IMG/VR virus record: IMGVR_UViG_3300025617_000977
Span: 1-64,000 of that record
Length of the DNA: 64,000 nt
From: a virus
Reading direction: 5' to 3' (one strand)
The notes under the pieces are model-generated. The model searched no databases. It had not been told where the DNA came from and worked only from the letters and a program-made list of their open reading frames with translations. Below, in pieces: positions 1-7,988 of the stretch. Both the position numbers and the translations under genes were made by a program. Numbering within the stretch: the first letter of the stretch is position 1; every line of letters begins with the position of its first letter.

Positions 1-1
1 T

Positions 2-1081
2 CCATTACAAGACGCCGAGAGCACCTTGTGTCCGAAAGGAACATCTGGTTGTAGCGCAACAGTAGAATGGATGCCAATGGACGAAGTTATTCGCAGTTTA
101 AGTATTACACTTACACAAAATGATATCAATGGTGATGCTAATGGAAATAATATTCTTGACGTCAATGAAGTTGCTGTAGGTGCGGCAAGTGGCGGTCCAA
201 CAGTAATAGGCCAGGGTAGCAGTCAAGTGATTGGTTATGTTGCGGCAAGCGGAGGTGTTATACAGATTGTAAGTAGAACACAAACAGACACAACTTGGGA
301 TAATATGAGTGATGGCACTACCAAAAACACACAAATTACTACAACAGAACTTACACCATTTGAAGGACGTGTGGATCAAACTGCAACTGCACAAGACGTA
401 GTTGGTAGCACACTAAGAAACTTAGACTTCTATAACATTCAAGGTATTAGAATGAACAGCAAAATGAAAAACGGTATGTCAGGTAATACTAGTGGCGTTG
501 TTGTAGGTGGAAGTAAAGAACTAGATAATGGTGTTACTATTATGGGTGGCTTTACTAGACTTGGAACCGGACTTACTGGTAACGGTGATTCAGTTGATGC
601 TGAAACTACAGCATTTGCCGCAGGTGTTGAAAACAATGGAGTTAGATTAGAACTTCGTCGTGCAAATACAGACTACGAAGTATCACGTACTATTGGCGAC
701 TTTGCAAACACAAGTGCAACTTCGGGTACAGACACAAGTGCTAGAGTAACATACTCACCAGAAACAGGCAAAGTAAATCCTGTGATTGGTTACACACGTG
801 GTAAGCGTACAATGGATGGTTATGCAGAAGCAGGTAGTGTACAGAGTGCAAGAACTATGGACAGCACAAGTGACATGTACGGTTATGGTACTGTAGGACT
901 ACGTGGTGACTTAGGCTTGGTTGACTTTACAGCAATGCATCACACAGATGGTGTAAATGACATCAGTTTAGGTTTAGAAAAAGACACAGGCAACGTTACT
1001 TGGAGAGTTGAAGGCACACGTTCGATGACAGACCTAGGTAATACCAACGCCGTTTCTGCAGGGCTTGTAATTAGGTTCTAG
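2..1081 (+). CDS. Outer-membrane-barrel-like protein, 5' end outside window
   Basis: The frame is open from base 2, so the real start lies upstream; TTG at 26 is only the first start-like codon inside. About 359 residues are visible. Near visible residue 42 there is a dockerin/EF-hand-like acidic loop (DINGDANGNN). The last 250 or so residues are rich in G, T, N and alternate hydrophobic and polar residues like beta strands, and the chain ends in LVIRF. A terminal Phe after alternating strands is the signature of bacterial outer-membrane barrels and autotransporter domains. A virion protein with beta-rich repeats is the alternative. The gene is followed by stacked hairpins and a terminator, so it ends a transcription unit. 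Function is inferred from pattern only. Confidence 0.5.
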   Translation, partial: PLQDAESTLCPKGTSGCSATVEWMPMDEVIRSLSITLTQNDINGDANGNNILDVNEVAVGAASGGPTVIGQGSSQVIGYVAASGGVIQIVSRTQTDTTWDNMSDGTTKNTQITTTELTPFEGRVDQTATAQDVVGSTLRNLDFYNIQGIRMNSKMKNGMSGNTSGVVVGGSKELDNGVTIMGGFTRLGTGLTGNGDSVDAETTAFAAGVENNGVRLELRRANTDYEVSRTIGDFANTSATSGTDTSARVTYSPETGKVNPVIGYTRGKRTMDGYAEAGSVQSARTMDSTSDMYGYGTVGLRGDLGLVDFTAMHHTDGVNDISLGLEKDTGNVTWRVEGTRSMTDLGNTNAVSAGLVIRF

Positions 1082-1094
1082 TAAATAACTTTGT

Positions 1095-1192
1095 AGAGGC
1101 ATAGTATACTATCCGATTAAAATAACGTTACCCTCGTTATGGACGTACACTATGCCTCTCGTCACGAAATAAATGCGGTAACTTAGTCGTGA
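1095..1192 (+). ncRNA. Candidate structured RNA: nested and adjacent hairpins
   Basis: An 11-bp perfect inverted repeat, AGAGGCATAGT (1095-1105) with ACTATGCCTCT (1149-1159), extends after one mismatch by three more pairs. It encloses a second stem, ATAACG (1122-1127) with CGTTAT (1135-1140), with a 7-nt loop. A third stem, TCACGA (1162-1167) with TCGTGA (1187-1192), follows directly and abuts the terminator. No protein frame is evident here. It could be a processed 3'-UTR small RNA, an RNA-stabilising element or simply a complex terminator. Confidence 0.35.
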
Positions 1193-1220
1193 AAAAAGGC
1201 ATCCTAAAATGCCCTTTTTC
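1192..1220 (+). terminator. Rho-independent terminator after the barrel-like gene
   Basis: GGCAT (1198-1202) pairs with ATGCC (1209-1213), flanked upstream by an A-run and downstream by CTTTTTC. It closes the upstream transcription unit before the sigma70 promoter at 1288. Confidence 0.65.
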
Positions 1221-1287
1221 TGCCCTCACGCTCCAACTATAAGTATTTACAGTCTTTTTTGGTTATATAATACTATCTTATTATTGG

Positions 1288-1316
1288 TTGACATCGAATA
1301 CTACCGATGCTATAAT
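1288..1316 (+). promoter_or_regulatory. Consensus sigma70 promoter for the SprT-like gene
   Basis: TTGACA at 1288-1293 and TATAAT at 1311-1316, separated by 17 bp, both perfect matches. AATAAATA overlaps the -10 (ATAAATA at 1315-1321), so a late-type box may also lie here. The start codon follows at 1348 with an AAGGA Shine-Dalgarno. Confidence 0.85.
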
Positions 1317-1347
1317 AAATACATATTGTATAACTAAGGACCTTGCT

Positions 1348-1815
1348 ATGAACATCGTAATTACCGGAGCGAATCCAACTCAGCGTAAGTACATCACTAG
1401 TATTGTTGAATTCTGCGTCAAAAAGATGATGCCAAGAATGACTAATATCGAGATTCAAGTTAAATTGAAATCGATAAAAGGAGACGTATACGGATACTGC
1501 ATGGCCGATCCAGAAGGTGAAGCCAAGCGTGGAGATCGTCCTCGAGTGTTTGAATTAGAAATTTCAAAAAAATTGACATTGCGTAAATTGTTAGAAACTA
1601 TAGCCCACGAAATGGTTCATGTTAAGCAATACGCACGGGGAGAACTGTACGAAGGTGATTGTAACAAGCACCGTTGGCAAGGAAAATGGTTATCTAAAGA
1701 ACCAGACTACTGGGAACAGCCGTGGGAAATTGAAGCACATGGTAGAGAACCCGGACTGTTCATACGGTGGACAGAAACGAACAAATTAGCACATAAAAAA
1801 TGGACACAGGTGTAG
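1348..1815 (+). CDS. SprT-like zinc metalloprotease domain protein
   Basis: 155 residues. HEMVH at residues 87-91 is the HExxH zincin motif: two His would bind zinc and Glu88 would activate water. An acidic/His segment WEIEAHG near 127-132 probably supplies the third ligand. SprT/Spartan relatives in other systems cleave DNA-protein crosslinks, but the substrate here is unknown. The start was put at ATG 1348 because AAGGA lies 7 nt upstream; an upstream TTG at 1288 is part of the promoter -35 and is unsuitable. The gene is the first after a consensus promoter, so it is likely expressed early. Confidence 0.75.
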   Translation: MNIVITGANPTQRKYITSIVEFCVKKMMPRMTNIEIQVKLKSIKGDVYGYCMADPEGEAKRGDRPRVFELEISKKLTLRKLLETIAHEMVHVKQYARGELYEGDCNKHRWQGKWLSKEPDYWEQPWEIEAHGREPGLFIRWTETNKLAHKKWTQV

Positions 1816-1822
1816 TTTTTAC

Positions 1823-1851
1823 TTGACTTTTCGATAACAAAGTAGTATACT
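1823..1851 (+). promoter_or_regulatory. Sigma70-type promoter
   Basis: TTGACT at 1823-1828 and TATACT at 1846-1851 with 17-bp spacing, in the short gap after the metalloprotease gene. It probably drives the run of tightly packed genes from 1881 to about 9020. Confidence 0.8.
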
Positions 1852-1880
1852 ATTGTTAAATTAGAAAGGCAGGTAAAGGC

Positions 1881-2573
1881 ATGAAAGTAATAAACACCAA
1901 AGAAGCAGTAGCACTTTCGTTTTGTGCTTTCCGTGTAAATGATGGGTTCCTCAAAGAAACTCGTCGATTCAGCGAAGATGCTAATACAACTAAATTTTCT
2001 AATAAAGATCTACTAAAGTTTTTTTACACAGAAAATGAACAGTATTTGCCTGAAGACTATGTACCTTTAGTTCCTAACGATGATGACAAGCAGAATGCAA
2101 AAGATGCTATTAAGTTTTTGAATAAAGAATTTAGTTTGCAACTAATTGCTGGCACACTAAACGACTTTATTAAAAACCTGTTATCATCTGCGAACACTGA
2201 AGAATGTACTACAAGCGATCTAGGGTTACTTTGTTATGTGCCAAAGGTATACAACGACACTAAGAATACAAAAGAAATAAAGAAATCCATTAAAAGTAAT
2301 TTTAGTGAAAGCCGTCATATTGCCGAAGTAGGTAGTAAAATTGAAGGTATGTTTACTATTACTAGTATCCGGTATGTAGAAAAATTTGGATGCCATGTAG
2401 TAAGCGGCAGTATTGAGAAAGACCTAGTTTCTTTCTTTAAAGAATTTAGTCAAGAACGTCCAATGCCAACAATTGGGCAAACAATTAAAATTAAAGCAAA
2501 AATAAAAAAGCATGGGGAAAACTACATAACAAAGATACCAGAAACACTGGTAAACTATGTGCGGTTTGTTTAA
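1881..2573 (+). CDS. Conserved-type phage protein of unknown function
   Basis: 230 residues, soluble, with no signal or membrane segment. The N-terminal half is charged and helical in appearance. The C-terminal 90 residues alternate like a small beta barrel, with short strands separated by charged turns, which would suit an OB-like fold, but no diagnostic residue confirms this. It is the first gene after the promoter at 1823, so it should be made early. The start is ATG 1881 after a GGTAAAGG stretch. I do not recognise a function. Confidence 0.6.
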   Translation: MKVINTKEAVALSFCAFRVNDGFLKETRRFSEDANTTKFSNKDLLKFFYTENEQYLPEDYVPLVPNDDDKQNAKDAIKFLNKEFSLQLIAGTLNDFIKNLLSSANTEECTTSDLGLLCYVPKVYNDTKNTKEIKKSIKSNFSESRHIAEVGSKIEGMFTITSIRYVEKFGCHVVSGSIEKDLVSFFKEFSQERPMPTIGQTIKIKAKIKKHGENYITKIPETLVNYVRFV

Positions 2574-2603
2574 GTATACTAGTATCGTGAAGGAAATTAA
2601 AAA

Positions 2604-2807
2604 ATGGAAGAAAGTTTTGAAAGTTTCGAAGACGCACTTAGTGACGGTGATTGGGGATTGATTATCGGTGAGAAGGGCGAACTAAAAGGTTTGTTTATTC
2701 CGGAAGGCAAAGACGAAGAGCAAGTACCGGAAAGCATAATCCGAATCTGTGAAGATGTTTTTGGAGTGGACATAACAGAGGATGATATATCAACCACACT
2801 CCACTAA
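2604..2807 (+). CDS. Small acidic protein, unknown
   Basis: 67 residues, strongly acidic with many Glu and Asp, and no Cys pair or membrane segment apart from a short central hydrophobic stretch. GAAGGA precedes the ATG. It sits 12 nt before the S21 gene in the same operon. Small acidic phage proteins often inhibit or bind host proteins, but nothing in the sequence identifies a target. Confidence 0.6.
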   Translation: MEESFESFEDALSDGDWGLIIGEKGELKGLFIPEGKDEEQVPESIIRICEDVFGVDITEDDISTTLH

Positions 2808-2819
2808 CAAAGGAGATAC

Positions 2820-3017
2820 ATGGAAGTAATCGTAAGAAACGGCAATATAGAAAAAGCAATGAGAGTTTTCAAACGTAAAGTTAAAAACTCGGGAATTTTA
2901 AACGACTACAAAGACAAGCAGTATTACAGCAAGCCTAGTGATAAAAAAAGATTAGCAAAAAAACGTGGCATTGCTAGGTTTAAGAAGGAACAAAAGAAAC
3001 GTGAGCAAACGCTTTAA
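2820..3017 (+). CDS. rpsU: Ribosomal protein bS21 homologue
   Basis: 65 residues matching the bS21 layout: a start MEVIVRNGN, then VFKRKVKNSGIL, the YYSKPSDKKRL core and a Lys/Arg-rich tail. bS21 sits on the 30S platform near the anti-Shine-Dalgarno helix and is the ribosomal protein most often found in aquatic phages. A strong AAAGGAGA lies just before ATG 2820. The next gene starts inside this one at GTG 3001. A phage copy could replace the labile host S21 and favour translation of viral mRNA; that role is inference. Confidence 0.9.
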   Translation: MEVIVRNGNIEKAMRVFKRKVKNSGILNDYKDKQYYSKPSDKKRLAKKRGIARFKKEQKKREQTL

Positions 3018-3756
3018 CTATAACGGCAACGGTTGGTCGGAAGAAAACAACGAGTTTGAAATTCGTAAACCGTTTGGGCCTAGTATATATTTTGGTAAGT
3101 TTACGCAAGAAGAATTAGATCTCTTGCGTAAACTATCATATGACGCAAAGGATGCCGCAGAGGCAATGGGCCAAACACTTAGTGGTAATATCAAAGGTCA
3201 GTACGATCTAAAAAATGTTGGTAGTCCGGACGAACAAAAACAGTTTGTAGAAATTATGTCTAGACACTGTAATAACTTTATTCGAAACGGGCTACAGGTA
3301 AGCAACTTAGATGAAATGCCAAGCGAAGAAGAACACGATCTTTTAATCCAACTTCAAGGATATCCTTGGGTAAACTTTAGCCAAGCAGGAGAGTTTAATC
3401 CAATGCATACACATCCTGAAAGTGTAATCAGTGCTAGTTTGTATGTAGACATTCCAGAAGAGATTGCACAAGAAAAAGAACCAGCAAGAGAATATACTAA
3501 TCAACCAGTCCCTGGAGATATTACGTTTTCTGGAGGATTGATTGATGACATATGGCAATCAAGTGGAGTTAATTATACACCTAAAACAGGTGATTGTATT
3601 TTCTTTCCTGGAGCAATGCGCCACGCAGTATATCCTTTTAAAAGTGATGTTACTAGAATTACGATGAGTTTTAATATTGCACAATTCGGATTTGTTAGAA
3701 AAGACTCTAAAGTATCAGCACCTTATCGTATGTGGGTAAACAACTATGACTATTAA
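3001..3756 (+). CDS. 2OG-Fe(II) oxygenase superfamily protein
   Basis: 251 residues. HTHPES around residues 136-141 gives the first iron-binding His-x-His/Asp element. FPGAMRHAV (His208) gives the distal His, and Arg219 in the following strand would bind the 2-oxoglutarate carboxylate. This order is typical of the putative 2OG-Fe(II) oxygenase family widespread in marine T4-like phages. The substrate is unknown. The start is taken as GTG 3001 (after AAGAAGGAAC), giving a 17-nt overlap with S21. A longer frame from TTG 2965 would run deep inside S21 and lacks a good ribosome site. Confidence 0.75.
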   Translation: MSKRFNYNGNGWSEENNEFEIRKPFGPSIYFGKFTQEELDLLRKLSYDAKDAAEAMGQTLSGNIKGQYDLKNVGSPDEQKQFVEIMSRHCNNFIRNGLQVSNLDEMPSEEEHDLLIQLQGYPWVNFSQAGEFNPMHTHPESVISASLYVDIPEEIAQEKEPAREYTNQPVPGDITFSGGLIDDIWQSSGVNYTPKTGDCIFFPGAMRHAVYPFKSDVTRITMSFNIAQFGFVRKDSKVSAPYRMWVNNYDY

Positions 3757-4474
3757 TGTGTATTGGACAAGGGCAATTGCACCCGGCAGTGGCGAACGAC
3801 ATTTCATTAGTCCGTTGCGTTTTCAGGAGCCTGAGTTCTTACACAAGAATATAAATTACAAAGAATACCTTGGTCCGGCACTATTACATTGCCCTGGCAT
3901 GGTAGAAGAAATGACTAAAACTGTTGTTATTAAGTCACCAGTAAGTGTTGATCTTGAATACAATGAAAACGGACAATTAAAAGTACACAGACAAGATCCA
4001 GAGTTTGGAGCAATATTCTTTGGAGATCCACAAGGCAAGAATGGTATTCATCAACTTGGCTTCGGTTATATATTTTTTGCAGACAAGCCGTTAATGGCTA
4101 CAAACTTACCACCGTATTATCATAATAATGGATATACCGAATCAGTTAATCCATTGTGTGGTAGTTATGATATTGGCAGATGGTTCCGCCCTGGTGTGCG
4201 ACCTTTGTTTCAAAAGAAACCTAATGCATCACGCATTAGTATTAACGAAGGTGATCCACTGATGTATGTTAAGTTTAATACAGACGAAAAGATTAATCTT
4301 GTTGAGTTTGATTCACACGAGTTAGATCAATTAGGATTTCATAGTCCCATTAACTCTTGTATTACACTAAAGAATCAACTTCCGCCAACACCATTACACA
4401 AAGCATATGAATATTTTGACAATGCTCGTATGCGTCAAAAGGTACTAAAGATTGTAAAGAGGAACAAGGTATAA
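3746..4474 (+). CDS. DUF6065-like protein, paralogue of the gene at 48216
   Basis: 242 residues. It has the element order Cys-Pro-Gly near residue 49, PVSVDLEY, a DKPLMATNLPPYYH segment, and INEGDPLMYVKF. The protein at 48216 has the same landmarks in the same order (CPG, an 'IPAWCDIEI' strand, a TMYLPMYYHE segment, and a GEPIVQVIPF strand). Both resemble the phage family called DUF6065, of unknown function. The start ATG overlaps the oxygenase stop by 11 nt, so they are translationally coupled. The fold looks jelly-roll/cupin-like, but this is only inferred. Confidence 0.55.
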   Translation: MTINVYWTRAIAPGSGERHFISPLRFQEPEFLHKNINYKEYLGPALLHCPGMVEEMTKTVVIKSPVSVDLEYNENGQLKVHRQDPEFGAIFFGDPQGKNGIHQLGFGYIFFADKPLMATNLPPYYHNNGYTESVNPLCGSYDIGRWFRPGVRPLFQKKPNASRISINEGDPLMYVKFNTDEKINLVEFDSHELDQLGFHSPINSCITLKNQLPPTPLHKAYEYFDNARMRQKVLKIVKRNKV

Positions 4475-4908
4475 TGTTACGTAAGATGAAAAATGGTGAA
4501 GAAGCCATAATTATAAATGATCCGGTTAGACCGCATATTCCAGTATTTGATCGTATCAAAGCAGGTCGTGAAGTATATGTATTAGAAAATGATGAAAAAG
4601 GTATTGACGCAGTTATCTGTATAGCGTATACTAACGAAGTACCTACAAACGAAAAAGACTTAGATGACTTTTTAGACACTAACGGAGAAACAGCAGTTGC
4701 TTATACTGTTTGGAGTTACAATAAAGGTGCAGGACGAGAAATTATTAACCAAGTGAGAAGTCACATTAAAGAAAATAAACAAGTCAAACGATTAGTTACA
4801 CTAAGTCCGTTAACTGAAATGGCCCGTAACTTTCATATTAAAAACGGCGCAGTGTTTTTAAACAAATACATTGACTGTCAAAACTTTGAATATGACTTAG
4901 AAGGATAG
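4474..4908 (+). CDS. GNAT-family acetyltransferase-like protein
   Basis: 144 residues. A central strand YTVWSYNKGAGREII (from about residue 78) resembles the acetyl-CoA pyrophosphate loop region of GNAT enzymes. It is followed by a helix and the segment LSPLTEMARNFHIKNGA, which fits GNAT motif B with its 'xFYxKxGF'-like end. The acyl acceptor is unknown. The start overlaps the previous stop as TAATG. RBS GAGGAA is 9 nt upstream. The canonical Q/RxxGxG/A loop is degenerate (NKGAGRE), so activity is uncertain. Confidence 0.6.
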   Translation: MLRKMKNGEEAIIINDPVRPHIPVFDRIKAGREVYVLENDEKGIDAVICIAYTNEVPTNEKDLDDFLDTNGETAVAYTVWSYNKGAGREIINQVRSHIKENKQVKRLVTLSPLTEMARNFHIKNGAVFLNKYIDCQNFEYDLEG

Positions 4909-4910
4909 AT

Positions 4911-5150
4911 ATGAAACAAATAAAACATGAAGAAACTTGTGAACTACATTGTACCGACAATGATAAAGTAGCAACCGCAGATGTAATGAATTTTCGACAA
5001 GGAGATGGCTTGACAGTTTCGCTTGTTGGTAATAAAATAGTAATGAAGTACAACAAACACCACAACGTATATATTGGTAGTGCTATGGGTTATGAGTTTA
5101 CAACCAAAGGACCTAAGTACTACGAAGTTAATCAAGGGAGATACCGTTAA
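4911..5150 (+). CDS. Small beta-rich phage protein, unknown
   Basis: 79 residues with alternating short strands and a [10 protein letters not shown] segment; no membrane or signal segment. It lies two bases after the GNAT gene and its stop overlaps the ATG of clpP, so it is co-translated with the protease. This position makes a ClpP-related role (adaptor or tag) thinkable, but nothing in the sequence proves it. Confidence 0.55.
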   Translation: MKQIKHEETCELHCTDNDKVATADVMNFRQGDGLTVSLVGNKIVMKYNKHHNVYIGSAMGYEFTTKGPKYYEVNQGRYR

Positions 5151-5773
5151 TGCCAAATCTAGTACCAATTGTAGTTGAACGAGAAGCAAAAGGCGAACGT
5201 TCATATGATATTTACAGTCGACTTCTAAAAGATCGAATTATTATGTTAGACACTGATGTTAACGAACATAGTGCTAGTCTTATTGTTTCGCAGATGTTGT
5301 TTTTAGAAAGCGAAAATCCTGGCAAGCCAATTAAGTTATACATTAATTCACCTGGCGGCAGTGTTACAGCAGGACTTAGCATTTATGACACGATGCAATT
5401 TATTTCAAGTCCGGTGCATACATATGTAATTGGTCAAGCCGCAAGTATGGGCAGTTTCCTTGCACAGGCAGGTGAAGCAGGTAAGCGTATGGTATTACCA
5501 GAATCACGCACAATGGTACACCGTGTAAGTTCAGGCACACGAGGTACAAGTGGTAGTGTACATGTACAAGAACTAGAAATGGAAGACAACATTCGTCACT
5601 TAGAAGAAGCAAAACGTATTAATCAGCGTCTAACAGAACTGTATGTTAAGCATAACACAGCAGGCAAAACTGTAGAAGAAATGACTGAAACTATGAAGTT
5701 TGATACGTTCCTTAGTGCTGAACAAGCCGTTGAATGGGGACTAGCAGATAAGGTAGTTACTAAGCGTGGATAA
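5150..5773 (+). CDS. clpP: ClpP-like ATP-dependent protease proteolytic subunit
   Basis: 207 residues, close to bacterial ClpP length. The catalytic triad is intact: Ser99 in GQAASMGSF, His124 in TMVHR, and Asp185 in KFDTFLSA, followed by the usual EAVEWGLAD-type ending. INSPGG near 65-70 forms the oxyanion region. ClpP assembles as a 14-mer and needs a AAA+ partner. A ClpA-type partner with an IGF loop is encoded at 54501. The C-terminus is short, ending at TKRG. The next gene starts at GTG 5766 inside its end. It may instead pair with host ClpA/ClpX. Confidence 0.93.
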   Translation: MPNLVPIVVEREAKGERSYDIYSRLLKDRIIMLDTDVNEHSASLIVSQMLFLESENPGKPIKLYINSPGGSVTAGLSIYDTMQFISSPVHTYVIGQAASMGSFLAQAGEAGKRMVLPESRTMVHRVSSGTRGTSGSVHVQELEMEDNIRHLEEAKRINQRLTELYVKHNTAGKTVEEMTETMKFDTFLSAEQAVEWGLADKVVTKRG

Positions 5774-6740
5774 TTTTTGCGACCATACATTTGCATTATT
5801 TGATCATGAATTTGCAGATCATGCAAGTCATATGTGCATGATTAAAGATCGTGCAAGGTGTATGGGATTTTTCGAGCAAATTGAAAAACATTGCAAAGAT
5901 AAAATGGTTGTTGACTTTGGTGCAGGCACAGGTGTACTAGGTGTATACGCCGCACTCAAAGGTGCAAAGGAAGTATGGTTTGTAGAGAACCAGATTAACT
6001 TACACGAAACTATTGATCAAGTATGTGCGGCTAACAACGTAACAAATTATAATATTGTTGCTGATGTTAGCGAACTGCCTAATCATTATTTTGATGTATG
6101 CGTAAGCGAAACACTTGGTGATGTAGGTATTGAGCGAAACTTTACTAGAATTTTTAGTGATTTAATTGCTCGCAATCCAGGATGTGTTGCTATTCCAGAT
6201 CGTATTAATTTGTATTACAGTACATTACATTTGGACGAAGTTGAAAAAGAAAAACGGTATATTGAAAACTTTCCAGTAAACTTGAAAATTGATATGTTAT
6301 ACCCGTTGCCTGGATTACGACCTACTCGCATTGATAGTCAACAGTTAGACAATCAAGTTGAACTGTTTAGTTTAGATTTAAAAAACTATCCAACAGACTT
6401 AGACTTACGAAAAATTATCGAAGTCCCACATCCGGACAATCACAACTTTATGGTGTTTCATTGGAAGGCATATAGCGAAGGTGAACAGTTTGTAAGTAAT
6501 ACACCCGAACGTGACCCTAACAACTTTAATCACTGGTGCCAATTAGGATTTCATATTCCTAAGGACAAAACACTAGGTATTAGATATGACGTACACACTG
6601 GACCTTTTGTATTATGTGGTAATCCACATCAAGACTTTATTGACAATCCTAAAAAATATGATGAAATGTACTACGAACCAAGTCCGGATCAATTTGTACA
6701 ACAACCTAAACAGGATAGTATTATTAAATGGACTCTGTAA
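5766..6740 (+). CDS. PRMT-like SAM-dependent methyltransferase
   Basis: 324 residues. Motif [13 protein letters not shown] (48-59), and acidic Glu74 at the end of strand 2 form a class I SAM site. [10 protein letters not shown] (114-123) resembles the double-E loop of protein arginine methyltransferases, where two Glu bind the substrate guanidinium. The C-terminal half is beta-rich, like the PRMT barrel. The target could be a host or virion protein or a small molecule. The start GTG 5766 overlaps clpP by 8 nt. No Cys-Pro or DNA-methyltransferase NPPY-type motif is seen, which argues against DNA methylation. Confidence 0.65.
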   Translation: MDNFCDHTFALFDHEFADHASHMCMIKDRARCMGFFEQIEKHCKDKMVVDFGAGTGVLGVYAALKGAKEVWFVENQINLHETIDQVCAANNVTNYNIVADVSELPNHYFDVCVSETLGDVGIERNFTRIFSDLIARNPGCVAIPDRINLYYSTLHLDEVEKEKRYIENFPVNLKIDMLYPLPGLRPTRIDSQQLDNQVELFSLDLKNYPTDLDLRKIIEVPHPDNHNFMVFHWKAYSEGEQFVSNTPERDPNNFNHWCQLGFHIPKDKTLGIRYDVHTGPFVLCGNPHQDFIDNPKKYDEMYYEPSPDQFVQQPKQDSIIKWTL

Positions 6741-7573
6741 TAAATTTCAAAGGCTTTGATAAGTTACACCAACTTAGTCCAGTCAAACAACAATCTTTAA
6801 AAGACTTAGTAAACTTTCACGAGTATGTCAAATACAGTGATGAATATAAACCTAATCAAGTATTTGAGTGTGGACCATTCCGAGGCAGTGACGAACATGC
6901 CCTAATGGGAAACAATGGTACAAAATACTTTATAAACGAATACGGGTTCCGTGGTAAATGGGACTATTTTGGCCAACGTAAAAAGATTGCAATCTTTGGT
7001 GATAGTTGTACGTTTGGTGTAGGAGTTGATCAGAAGGATATCTACCCACAGATATTACAAAAGTATTTCCAAAGCGAATACTCGATATACAATTTTGGTA
7101 TGGTTGGAAGTAGTATTGATAATATTGTAAAATGTTACAGTGCCGCAGAAAGATTAATAGGATTTGATAAGGCGTTGTTTTTCTTACCAGACTTTAGTAG
7201 ATTTTGCTGGCCTCGATATGAAAAACAATGGCAACATACTAATATGATACTAGGTCCCGGGTTAGACGAGTCTAATGAAGACCACATGTCATATATTAAG
7301 AATTATCATGACGAACTTGAAGTACATCGAACAATTAATTACTTAAATTGGATGCACGATATAGCAAGCATTAACGACAGTATGATTAGTGTCTGGAGTT
7401 GGAGTAAATCAACAAATGATATTATTAAACAGGTATTGCCACAAGATGAAGTAGCAAATATAAATCCAAGAGATGTTGAAGTTGACCATGCAAGGGATCA
7501 TCAACATCCTGGTATAAAAACCCATAGAGAAATTGCCGACCGTTGGTGGGAACAATTAATGTTAGAGGAATAA
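6728..7573 (+). CDS. SGNH/GDSL-type hydrolase-like protein
   Basis: 281 residues. IAIFGDSCTFG puts the nucleophile Ser93 in the GDS block of SGNH hydrolases. A C-terminal DHQH (Asp257, His260) fits the DxxH block carrying the other two triad residues. YNFGMVGSS (block II Gly) also fits. Such enzymes remove acyl or acetyl groups from sugars or lipids. No signal peptide is present, so it works in the cytoplasm or in the virion. It overlaps the methyltransferase by 13 nt. Similar proteins occur in marine phages next to sugar-related genes. Confidence 0.7.
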   Translation: MDSVINFKGFDKLHQLSPVKQQSLKDLVNFHEYVKYSDEYKPNQVFECGPFRGSDEHALMGNNGTKYFINEYGFRGKWDYFGQRKKIAIFGDSCTFGVGVDQKDIYPQILQKYFQSEYSIYNFGMVGSSIDNIVKCYSAAERLIGFDKALFFLPDFSRFCWPRYEKQWQHTNMILGPGLDESNEDHMSYIKNYHDELEVHRTINYLNWMHDIASINDSMISVWSWSKSTNDIIKQVLPQDEVANINPRDVEVDHARDHQHPGIKTHREIADRWWEQLMLEE

Positions 7574-7576
7574 TGT

Positions 7577-7729
7577 GTGAGTAAATGGCACGGAGGAAAA
7601 GGTAGTGGAAAACGAAAAGGCGCAGACGATGAAAAATACAGAGACAATTACGACAGAATCTTCAGTAAGCGAGACAGTGGCAAATCTAAAGGGGATTCCA
7701 ACAAAGGAAGACCTAAAGAATCTTCTTGA
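7577..7729 (+). CDS. Short basic protein overlapping the next gene
   Basis: 50 residues starting at GTG 7577, in a different frame from the following gene. The composition is very rich in Lys, Arg, Gly, Asp and Ser (starts SKWHGGKGSGKRKG, then a YRDNYDRIF segment). This resembles a short family I associate with T4-like marine phages. It overlaps the downstream gene by about 100 nt. A basic Gly/Lys-rich chain suggests nucleic-acid binding. The weak start (GTG, no strong RBS) keeps confidence moderate. Confidence 0.5.
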   Translation: MSKWHGGKGSGKRKGADDEKYRDNYDRIFSKRDSGKSKGDSNKGRPKESS

Positions 7730-7988
7730 ACAAAATGTTCTTGAAGTTGACTTTACTAAGTTAAATGGTGACAAACGTGTAATGACATGTACATTACGTG
7801 AAGACATGAAGCCACCAGCAACTAAAACAGACACAATGAGCCAAAAGAAAGTTCGTGAAGTATCAGATGCTGTTGTAAGTGTATGGGATGTAAATGCCAA
7901 GGGATGGCGTAGTTTCCGTTACGAAAGAGTAAATATTGTTAATGTTGTAGACGAATATAAAACCGAATGGTACGGAGGATCCGAATAA
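7629..7988 (+). CDS. DUF2693 / WYL_2-like SH3-barrel protein
   Basis: 119 residues. The core from about residue 33, NVLEVDFTKLNGDKRVMTCT, followed by an 'LREDMKPP' loop and VSVWDVNAKGWRSFRYERV, matches the small Sm/SH3-like family DUF2693 common in T4-like phages. Its biochemical role is unknown. ATG 7629 is preferred over GTG 7605 because of AAAGG 7 nt upstream, but either is possible. Stop and next start overlap by one base. Confidence 0.65.
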   Translation: MKNTETITTESSVSETVANLKGIPTKEDLKNLLEQNVLEVDFTKLNGDKRVMTCTLREDMKPPATKTDTMSQKKVREVSDAVVSVWDVNAKGWRSFRYERVNIVNVVDEYKTEWYGGSE

